A stretch of DNA of 64,000 nucleotides from Phoronis australis (taxonomy: Eukaryota > Phoronida > Phoronidae). The stretch covers positions 479,267 to 543,266 of the forward strand of contig NMRA01000091.1 of assembly GCA_002633005.1 (NCBI GenBank), given 5' to 3'. A program made the position numbers and the translations under genes. Positions 33,601-45,600 of this stretch are shown here, one piece after another. The notes below the pieces were generated by a model, which was given only the letters and a program-made list of their open reading frames with translations, was not told the DNA's origin and did no database searches. The first letter of the stretch is position 1, and every line of letters starts with the position of its first letter.

Positions 33601-36600
33601 GATATGATAATAATGCAGCTAATTTTTATTAACTGATCACATAATCCCATCGCATTCAGTTAGAACATGTGACTTCTGTGTGGCTAGAATCCCATCTGAT
33701 TGACTTGCATGGGTTTGGAACCTATCCTTTTGTTGTTGTCTGCTCTAGTTGAATAAGAGAGTTGCTGCCTTGTCATAGGCTTCATAGAGACTGCACTATC
33801 TTCCTAGATACAGTTAATTAATAGTGCAGTAGTAAGTCCCATGAACATTTTCATTTGTGTTTTGATTTCTTTTTAACGTAGCGTAACAGCAGAGTGTTAA
33901 CGAATGTGTTTTAATTTTCTTCAGGCTCCATGGGCGTGTTAAACAACTTGCGTACATTCCTGTGGATCCGAGTGCAACAGTACACTACCAGGGAGATTGA
34001 AGTTCGACTTTTTAGTCATTTGCACTCGTGAGCTTTATTCGTGTTACATAATATACATATTATACATTATACATGTGAAAGTGTATGTGAGTAGTAAGCA
34101 TTGGGCTTTGAGTGATAAGCAGACACTACCTGGTTAGTACGCCTTTCATTACAATACCAAGAATGCAAAAACCAATATCCAAAACACGTGGTTGTGAACC
34201 AAACGTCTTACCATTGGATTCAGCTTATACATTATGCATATTGGAACTTCAGGGGTCTGTTTCATGAAAACTGACTTAAGACTTTAGGCAGAATTCTGGT
34301 CGGTCTTACGCTCCTCATAACTTTTTGCGAAAAATAATAAAAACTCACTTTTCCATAAGAACAATGTATCCTAGAATATGCATATAATTACTACTTACCG
34401 AGAAAATTAGTTCAACTTATTACCTGTCCGTGATGTGCTTATTAAGTGCATGACTAAGTAGGAGCATAAGACTCCATTTCTGTCTTTTTGTCCAAAGTAA
34501 CTTTCACGAGACAGACCTATGGACTTGGGAAGAACAAATGTTTGTTGCTGAAAAGCAAACTCAATCATTTGGAATTTCATAGTCATTTTTGTGATGTGAA
34601 TCAAATGACTGTCACATACAAACTTAATGGTGTTTGAATTCTCGCACAAACTCCTGTTGTTACTTGAACCAGCTGTATTATCGATTTCAAGTCTTCTTCA
34701 GTCACCAGCTAGTAGGGGCATTTTACGATGCAATTGAAATCTTGTATGATGCTCATCAGTTTTTGTGCCGAAAAAAAAAAAAAGAAGTTTTTGTGCCGAG
34801 TAACAGCCGTTAAAAGTCCTGGATGACTTAAGCTTGCGGTGTTATTTGACTATGAATTCATGTGTTAATGCATTTTGGGGGCAACATGATGTCTTGTTGG
34901 ACATCTGTATCTCTTCAGTGTTTTCTAATTCTTAGTAGGATCATTTGATCACTCAGTGAATCACCCAGGGCTATGTTTCATGAAAAGTGACATAAGACTT
35001 CAGAAATTTGGACTTAGGCTCCCACTTAACAATTATGGACTTAAGTTTTTGCCAGATAATGTTAGCACATGGCAGTTTAGAAATAATTTATGAAAATTGT
35101 CTAAGCAACTGGCAGCTATAGGTATGTTTTCAGAGGCACTGGCTGTACTTTTAGTAAGGTGAAATAGCATTATTTTTCAGAAATTCTTGTGTGGAGAGCC
35201 AGAAGAAATTTCTGATTTATTAAGTCAATTTTCATGACACAGATCCCAGGATGCGACAAAATTGTGACAAGGTAGACTTTTGGAAAAGTATTGACTGAAG
35301 ATATTCACTGAGCTAAGTTCCTTTAGAGTTAAGCACTATTGATAGCTGTTGTTACTTTTTTACCACACTAGGCTGTCTCTGCGCTGGCACTTGGGACGTA
35401 AAACGGGTGAGGTCCTGCGAGTTATGGACAGAGGAACTACCAGTATCAATAATTTGCTTAGGTGAGAATACTCATCGACTCTCAGTTGAAATTATATCCT
35501 GGTGTGAACCTACCTTCTGTCAAAAAGTACCAGTGTGTATTGGGGCTCGCGTGCCTATGTCCGAAATGATGTTTTTTTTTCAAAAAACAACTACTCTTTC
35601 GCGTGGTTTGCATGTAGGTGCATGTGCGTAAATTTCATTTAGAAGCGCATGTGACTTTCTGGTATAAGCGTTTTGTGTGTTTCTTGTCTGCTTGGTATTT
35701 TTCATTTAAAGCTGCATTTTGCCCTGTTTAGCAGGTTTAAAAATGAATTCGGCCTTTTGCTCTCACTATTAAAATCAGTATGTTATCAACTCAAGTAATA
35801 GGCATTTCGTACATGCGCCATTTTTCAAATTGGTAACCACTGATTTTAAAATACTTATTTCGATTTTTTGTTTTTTAGCCTGCTAAACGGGGCGAAATGA
35901 ATCTTTAATAGGTGATGTTCAACTGAATACACTTCAACCATTTTGTATCAAATAAGCTAAGTTTTTATGACATAATGTTTCGGGAATTGCACGATTAACT
36001 GGTAAAATGTACCTTCTCGCTCAAAAAGATTAATTCCAGCCTAGTAGGGTAACGTTTTGGCCCACTCTATGTGGTATGACAGGACATGCCATTAAGAACA
36101 TACATTGTATTTACTGGTCATACATCTGGGCAGCACTCAGTTTTACTGGAAAGTGTTTCACACACACAAGTGCATGCACTTAATCCTGTTCAAAACAGTA
36201 GGCAGTTGGCCTAATGCCTTTTGCTGTGCACCAGGTATGCCAAGGCCTCATGACTGTGCCCATTGCACAGATCGATGATCCTCTGATAATCACTCTTGAG
36301 GGCCCTCAGCACAGGGTTCCACATGGTTTAAATCTTCCAATCTGCCTGTTATTCTCAGGAAATTAGGAACACTGATAAACCTGACAGTGTGTGATTTAGT
36401 GATGTCCTTTAGACATGTAATGTATTCATCGAGTAGAAAGCTGTGAACCCTTTGATAAGGGCAAATCTCTACTAAGTGTTAAGGAGTCTCCTCTTCCTTG
36501 CCACTTTTAGGACCAATTTGAGCCTATCAGCTGATATGGGCACAGCTTGGCATAAGAGCCACATATATAGTGATGTTTGATTCAGAACCACTTAATTGTT

Positions 36601-39600
36601 TTCAATTTGTTCTTTACTCAGGTAAACAGGAATTTCTGAGCTTGGCAAGAACTAACCATTGGTCACTACTCAAGACTATACTTGATAAGTTGCCTTGATG
36701 TGCTGGCTCATTTCATGTGCATTACATCTTTAATGAAAATTGTTTAGTACATGTTATCATTATGTTAGGTTTATTCCTATGTTTCTTGATTTCTCTTCTA
36801 ACCGATAAATAGAGCGGAGATGTAACATGTCTACATGAAATACAAGTCGCTCACTCTTTTCTTTTATTAGAGACTGAACAAATGGTGTTATGAGGTTTTC
36901 CTTTAAAATTTTTAAAAATCACTACTGATTTACTGTCTTTAGTCCATTTCGTTTTCAGCTACGTCGTGTTTAGTATTGTACCGACCATCTTTGATATCAT
37001 CATCGCCATTGTTTACTTCATATCGGCATTCAATATTTACTTCGGCATCATCGTGTTTGCTGCTATGACCCTCTACTTGAGTAAGTTGTGATTATATATT
37101 TACCATAACTCTCTTCAACTTGGGTACTTAGTTACTGACTGTATGTTTCCATAATTATCCTCTACTTGGATGAGTTGTTATTCTATAATTAGTTATTAGC
37201 ATGACACTTTTTGATTTTGGTAAGTTGTAAAATTGAATTAAGAAAAAGTTGTAATTCAGCTGTAATTAGCATAACTCTTCTGTTCTCTGTCCTATATTAG
37301 ATTGTCTGTAACTATAAACATGTTCTCATGAATGCGAAATTTATGCTGGATGGTGGGGTTTAAAAATGTCTGTGGATGTCATCGTCAGCTAGAGGAAAAT
37401 AATAGTTTTGTGTGGTTTTGAAAATGTTGTAATATATGAACAATCCCTGATGTAAGTTGATGCAATATTGTGTAAGTTTGATTTGGTTTGTGTAGTTATT
37501 GTTTATTCGTGGCCCCACCGTTTGCTTGAGCCAGTTTCTCCTGCATTGCCATCAGTGCACAAGTGCCCAAATAACTGTCGGCTTCCAACAATTGTAAATA
37601 GTTTTAATAGATATCGTACAGGGCAGCCCACACCCACAGTATTGTGTAGCAATGATATAAGTTTAATGTTTAATATTTTCTTAATTTCTTAGTAATTAGT
37701 ACCATCCAAATGTTTACCAGGTGCGTGTGATATTTTAAATTTGTTGTTCGTAGTTGCTACAATCGGTGTCACTGAGTGGAGGACAAAGTTTCGACGGAGG
37801 ATGAACATTTTGGACAATGAGCGAAATGCCAGAGGTGTTGACTCGCTACTAAATTTTGAAACGGTAAGCTTGGATGATGGTGGAGAAATGAAACTGGAAA
37901 ACTTGCTTTCAAAAACCCATGTTCCATGGTACCAACGAGATTTCTCTCATGGGACATTTGAATATCCCATGTGAGGTTTCTTCAATGTATTGTGCCACGT
38001 CGTAATACGAAATACTCATGACATAAATGAGTACGTAGTATATTTGTGACATAGGTTTTTCATACCTAACGATATAGTGAATCTCATGAGAACTTTTAGC
38101 GGGTAACTGATATGAGTGAATAAAAAGTTTTTTTATTGACTTTGATTGATATTGGTTTTGTGTAAGACCTCTGATCTCTTGCCAAACTAGTGTCTTGCTG
38201 GCGAGTGGCGAGACCTGACTGTGGTTCACTATTCCTACTGTGTACCACTGTACACACTCAGCAGGGGCTAAGTAAATTACAGACACCCTCACCAACGTAG
38301 CCCTACTTTGTGATTACAACAGAGAGATCAGTGCTCTAACTACATTGCTTTCAGTGTTAAGGAAATCTAAACACACTAACTGTCTTTTGTCTGGTGTTTG
38401 AGAATTCCAGAAACCATCTCTTCCACTTTTAGGAAAACCTTGTTCTGCCTTTCTGTAATTGTCGTGATAAATTGTCGAAGCTGTGAAGTGCTGATTTATC
38501 GCAAAATGTCGCTCTGTCAGAATATGACTATCATGTTTCTGTGGTGACATCCATGTTTGTATACCAGGTAATGAACAACTGCTGTAAGATTAACTTTGTC
38601 TTTTTTGTCCAGGTGAAGTATTACGGGGCCGCTGACTTTGAGACTGAGAGGTATAACGAGGCGATATTGAGTTACCAGGAGGCGGAGTGGATCTCTACAG
38701 CCTCTTTGAATATACTCAATACTGTGCAGAACATTGTCATAACGATGGGTCTGATTGGCGGGTCACTCTTGTGTGCATGGTAAGCGTTCTTTTTATTGGA
38801 CAGCATAATTAAAGAGCTAGTTAGCAGTTTAAGTGGCTGAGAAGCAGATAATAAATGTTAAAATGTCGCATTTTAGGACATAGTATGGTGGACAAGCAAA
38901 ATTTGTTTTCCGAAAAAGAATGCTTTCCCATGTTTAATTTCTGTGCCATGGCTACCGTGAGAAGGCATTTCAAAAAAGTTTCGGACGTTCAAAAAAATGT
39001 AAGCAACCCTTGAAAAATGAAGAAAGGACAATTTTTCGTGAAATTAGTGTGATTTTATCGTATGTTCCATATTCATGCATTGAAGTCAGAACAATGATGA
39101 TGTTGTGTACTGGCAATGATTTGCGTTGCACTTTGTATCCAGGTATGTACACGAGGGTGATCCTGTATTCGGCCATGTCTACACTGTTGGAGACTTTGTC
39201 CTGTTTGCTACGTACGTTGTGCAGCTGTACGGACCACTCAACTTTTTTGGCACCTACTACAGGTAAGCGGGTGATCAGTGGATCAGTAGTGCTAGTAGTT
39301 TGACCATGAGATTCAGTTACCTGAGCTTAAGGCATCACTCCTGTTTCTATAACAACATTAACATTGTCCTTCTCATTTGGGGTCGATTTTGGTCTGAGAG
39401 GTATACTCCTGTACTTCTCTTTAAGTTTCTCTGTTACTAAACCTCGAAAAAAGATCTGATCAAATACATATGCCACCCACTCACATTGTCGTGGTCCCTA
39501 TTAGGATTGAAGGATTTGATCTATGTCAGACTTTGGTGCACGACATACGCATGGTCGTTTTTCAAGTGCATGGTAGGATGGTCATTGGCTTGTAAATATC

Positions 39601-42600
39601 CATTGACATAACTGAAAACTTGGAGACATTTATGAAACTGCATTTTGTAGATGCATTTATATGGAGTAAAGCTAAATGTGATCATGTGCTTCGCTTGTAA
39701 TGTATGGCTATATCTACAAGTCATGTGTAATGCATGGCTACATCTTCAAGTCATATGTAATGCATGGTTATATCTTGACGGCATGTGTAATGCATGGTTA
39801 TATCTTGACGTCATGTGTAATGCATGGTTGTATCTTGACGTCATGTGTAATGCATGGCTGTATCTTGACGTCATGTGTAATGCATGGCTGTATCTTGACG
39901 TCATGTGTAATGTATGGCTATATCTTCAAGTCATGTGTAATGCATGGCTATATCTTCAAGTCATGTGTAATGCATGGTTATATCTTCAAGTCATGTGTAA
40001 TGCATGGCTATATCTTCAAGTCATGTGTAATGCATGGTTATATCTTGACGTCATGTGTAATGCGTGGTTATATCTTGACGTATGTGTAATGCATGGTTAT
40101 ATCTTGACGTCATGTGTAATGCATGGTTATATCTTGACGTCATGTGTAATGCATGGTTGTATCTTGACGTCATGTGTAATGCATGGCTGTATCTTGACGT
40201 CATGTGTAATGCATGGCTGTATCTTGACGTCATGTGTAATGTATGGCTATATCTTCAAGTCATGTGTAATGCATGGCTATATCTTCAAGTCATGTGTAAT
40301 GCATGGTTATATCTTCAAGTCATGTGTAATGCATGGCTATATCTTCAAGTCATGTGTAATGCATGGTTATATCTTGACGTCATGTGTAATGCATGGTTGT
40401 ATCTTGACGTCATGTGTAATGCATGGCTGTATCTTGACGTCATGTGTAATGCATGGCTGTATCTTGACGTCATGTGTAATGCATGGTTATATCTTCAAGT
40501 CATGTGTAATGCATGGCTATATCTTCAAGTCATGTGTAATGCATGGTTATATCTTCAAGTCATGTGTAATGCATGGCTATATCTTCAAGTCATGTGTAAT
40601 GCATGGTTATATCTTGACGTCATGTGTAATGCACAGCTATATCTTCAAGTCATGTATAATGCATGGTTATATCTTGACGTCATGTGTAATGCACAGCTAT
40701 ATCTTCGTGTCATGTGTAAGGCACGACTATATCTTTAAGTCATGTGTATTGCATGGCTATATCTTCAAGTCATGTGTAACAGTAATGCATGGCTTTATCT
40801 TGAAGTCATGTGAAGTACATTGCTTTTTCTTAAAGTCGTATGTAATACGTGGCTATATCTTGAAGTCATCTGTAATGCATTTCTATATCTTCAAGTCATG
40901 TGAAATCTTGTGCTTTTGTAAGTTCCTTGCGTCTATGGAGTGCAGACCAGTCATTTTTGAGATTTACTCAGGACAATACTTTTAGCATATGTTTTGCACA
41001 AAAGATAATCCAGGCATGAACCATTCAATTGCATTCATCATTCAATGCATTTGTATCTCACTGCAAGTTTTTATTTTCGTATGACTTCTATTTAGTCATA
41101 CACGTGCCAAAACATGTTGCAAGGAACCTGTTCTTTCAATTATTTAAAGCTCAAGTGTCAAGTGCTGTTTTCTGCCATATTGCTTACAATATATTGTCAC
41201 CAGGTTTTCTGTGGTGTCACTAGATGTTTACGAGCCGACATTTGTCTCATAATGTGTTTGAAAGTGACTGCAGCGCCATAGATGAAATTACCTGAATTAT
41301 GATGATCCAACTGCCACATGCACACGCACGCGCACGCACATGCACACACACACACACATACACACACACACACACACACACTTATCTGGTAATGATGTCT
41401 GAGGAGGATTCATGAACAACTAGTTAAAGAACCCATTGTTGGTCACCTGTTGCGCTGGTTGTAAGTGGTTTGTTTTTGAGATACGTAACTTCCTAAATCT
41501 CAATTTATGCATAGTCACCATGGGAAGAGAAGTAATATCAGTAACTTGCTTTAATCAGTTTCTCTTGTGTGCTCTGTTACCATGGTAACCGCTTTAGGTT
41601 ATGTAGGACCCTCGATAAATGGCCAAATTTGACAAAGTTTGGAACATCATGTATCAGAGATGGCTGATTGGATTCATATGAAACTTCCATATACCATGCT
41701 TGGTGCACTGTTCTCAAAAACTCTGTTAGGAATTGTTTTTAAAGTTTTCCGCTATCAAAGAGCAGGACTTTTATGAGTTTTTAACAAAACTTAAAAGTTG
41801 CATGAAACGAAAATGGAATATAATATTTTAGAGAACTGTAACAACATTTTTGAGATTTCATTTTGAACATTTAAATTGAACAAAATTTGTTCATGTTCTT
41901 GATACTATTGACATGGTCACGTGACCCAATTAATAGCCGATTGGTATAAAGTCAAAAATGTACACTCAGGCTTTCTACTTTGATATTAGAAAATACATAC
42001 TTTTACAGACTAATTTATAGTTTTATAGATATTTGGCTTTAAACGCTGACGAGTCGATAAGGCCCTACATAACTTTAAGGGACCTTCTTCCTGTTGTGTA
42101 TAGGGATACAATAGAGTGCCTGTGTGGTGTGTACTGTATACGATACAGGAGAATTCCTGTGTGGGGTGTGTACTGTATACGATACAGGAGAGTTCCTGTG
42201 TGGGGTGTGTGCAGTATAGGATACTAGAGAGTGTCTGTGGGGTGTGTTCAATATTACAGTATTGTCAACGCATGGTGGTCTACACACATCAAGTGTTTGA
42301 GTGTGACTGAATTCAGGTGCTGTCCTTCACTTGATTCTGCTCTCAAGAGTTGGAGCTGCTGTTACATATCTCCCACAAATAAACAGATTTAGGACGTGGT
42401 CACGAAGCTCGCCTTTGGACACAACCAAAAAATAGCAACGGCATGCTGTTTTTAGGGAATGCCCAGATATTTTTCCTTTGAAAGTTGTGGTTGCCCTCCT
42501 TTATGACATCCGAGGTTAGCCAGTACCCACAAACCTCTATTTTAAGCATGTACGGTTCAGGTTTGCTGTGATCCATTGTCTGTTTATGTCTATTGTAATG

Positions 42601-45600
42601 TAATGAAATGTCTGTTTTCAGGATGATTCAACAGTCCTTTGTAGACATGGAGAACATGTTTGATTTGCTGAATGAGAAGCAAGAAGTGAGTAATGCTGCT
42701 TTGGTTAAGCTAAACTTGATACATGGCGCATTTGAACATTTTGTGTAGGACTTAATCCTTGAATTAGTCTACACATAAAAGATGTCATGACAACTGATTG
42801 TTCATTAGCGAAAGCAACCTATAAGTGGTCAGATATTGTACAGCTGTCGTCACCAAGCACAGTGAAATTAATGTGGAAATTGCATGCTAATTCCTTATTT
42901 CTGTAATTTCTTGGTGAAATTAGCTAGAAACACAACATATAGCGATGATGTGAATGTGAAGTAGGTTGAAAATTGCCATAATTTTTTTAAGAACCAGTTT
43001 TGTGTCGAAAATGATCTGCCCTGAATCACTCAACCGTGTCCTATAAGTATCATGACGGAAATAACACTGCATGATGCGAGCTATGTGCAAAGGTCACCTA
43101 TTTGCAGAAGCTTTGTTTTCACATTTACAAGTTGTCAACTGATTGACAGGGTACTCATTTATAAAGTGATATCACATATTACTGACCACGACATTTATTT
43201 TATTTCTTTTAGGTAAAAGACATCCCAAATGCCCCAGAATTGGTGGTCACTAAGGGATTGATTGAATTCAATCACGTCAACTTTCATTATGAACCTAGGT
43301 GAGTTACGCATGCACTGTTATTGGATTTGCAAAACCACTTTCTTAATACAGTAACATAATTTCTAAAATTCATTGGTCTATTTACACTAGCCTGTAGCCT
43401 ATTTACATTGGCACTATGCTTCAGACATTTCTTCGCCCATCTTCAGGTGTCCTTAGATGAGTACTTAGATTGCTCCAGTTTCCATGCCTGTTCTTCTAAA
43501 AGGGCAGTGACACCTGAAGATATCCGGAGAAATGACAGACGGAATCACCGTGTTAATCTGAATCGGCTAGAAGTTGATGTAAATAGATTTTAGAAACGAT
43601 GTTACTGTTGGAGATAACCACTTGCAAACAGTTCTTTGTGAAACCAGTGGTCTTGATAATTAACAGAGCCAACTCCAGTTGTTCATAATCAACGTTTTGG
43701 TCTTAACCACAAAATCATCATTGTCATTATTAGACAGTGTTAGACAGTTTGACACTAATCCATAAATACAATACTTGACCTCAAAGTGCTCTGTGTGTTT
43801 ATGTCACTAGCACTTACGTGCAAATGAGCGATTTAGGAATGTCTCAGTATCTGTTGACCTGATCAACAGCACAACATTTGAAAAGCTTGGAATCTGGCTG
43901 CCCAAACTTCAAGTGACGTTGTACCATCCTTTAGCTGAAGAAATTAAAGAAAATAAATGGCACTTTTACTTGAACAGAAAATAAAGGCTGACTACCACAA
44001 CACACTGTCAAGAATTTCTCTGTGTTTACAGTACTCTGTTTGTGCTTCTCTGACATTTTGTAGCTCAATTTGAGCTGGTCGAACTCTCCTGTCTAATCGT
44101 GTATTGATGATCATCACCACATACGACTCACATGACTGGGGTATTATTCATTAAACTAAAATAATAGCGAATACAAGAGATTATGCGTGATGTAAGGTAA
44201 TATCAATGCATTTCTTTCTCTTTTATTGTTTAAAAGTCGACCTATCCTGAAAGACGTCTCATTTGTTGTACCACCTGGGCAGACATTCGCCTTGGTTGGA
44301 CACACAGGCTCTGGCAAAAGTACAGTGATCAGACTACTGTTCAGGTTCTATGACCTCCAGGAAGGGGTCATCAGGATTGATGGACAGGATATCAGCAAGG
44401 TGGGTGGAGCTTCAGAGTGGAGTTTCTAGCACTTCGATGTGAGATTTAAAAATCTACTCTGTATTTTTCTGCTACTTTAGCTCTCAAAAGTATGAAAATT
44501 GACTGGTAGTTATTTCTGACATAGCCAAAATCACACTTGTAGAATTCAGGTCGCAATTATAAGTTCCAAAATGTGAAATTCATAGTTGCCATCAACCAAT
44601 TGAAGAAGTGGGAGTGTTTGATGAAGTGCAGCCATCCAAAGGAGACGAAACCGCAGACTTCTTTAATCTTATTCCTACCAACGAGTGTGAGTTGGAGTGA
44701 CATGTGTGCCATTGGATAAGACAGAAGTTTTGGTCAATGCTTGTGTTGGTATTCCTATGCCTGGCAGTTTTCATTTTGCATTTTATTTGGCAACCCTTAA
44801 GTTAACTGAGTCGGTGTATTTTTAAAATAATAGGATCACATGAGTTGCTTCTGTTGTTGTGGTCTGATATAATTCCCAAGTTGACTAATGCGAGTTGGCC
44901 AAAATCTTAGCTTGTATTTCCAAATTTCAGGCAGCCTGCAGGCTGTAACCTAATGTTCTTTTGGAATTTCCCCCCAGCAATATTGGCTATCATAAAGGAT
45001 ATCAAAACCAAGCTACATTGCACCTTGTTTAGCTAGCTTAATACAAAAATGGAATGAGGCTTCAGTCTCATCAAATTGGCCCCAAAATAATCCTTACCAC
45101 AATAGGGTTCTATTTTCCTTACCAACAAAACATTGATACCATCAGCGACTCCAGAAAACACACTTCAGAGTTGATCTGGTTGGCCGACCCTGAAATTGCA
45201 AATTCCATTCATGTGTGCATTGGTAATTGAAATATAATCTATTACGATCAGGGATATTATTAGACCGATTTTATGAGATTTTCAGAGTGACCTAATTCCA
45301 TTTTCGTTTTTAACCTGATAAACATGGCGAAATGCAGTTTAATTTACTGTTGGTCAATTTTTGCTATTGATTTTTTGGTTATTGACACATATTTTGAATT
45401 GGTGAATTCAAACATTGACTATATTTCAATATAATATTATTTGCTTTAGGTTGAGCAAGAATCTCTTCGTAAAGCAGTGGGAGTTGTGCCTCAAGATACA
45501 GTGCTCTTCAACAATGATATCAGGTTTGTAAATGGTGCTCTGTAACAATGATATCAGGTTTGTAAATGGTGCTCTTCAACAATGATATCAGGTTTGTAAA

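Noticed and set aside
39704-40915. CRISPR array
   Set aside because: Units are contiguous with no unique spacers, and the DNA is animal nuclear DNA with spliced genes.
39651-40985. 444-codon ORF with a decapeptide repeat
   Set aside because: Produced by the 30-nt minisatellite being divisible by 3; it shifts frame at the 1-nt loss near 40081, and the array is inside an ABCB6 intron.
41197-41379. Cys-Val repeat ORF
   Set aside because: Reverse-strand translation of the CA microsatellite.
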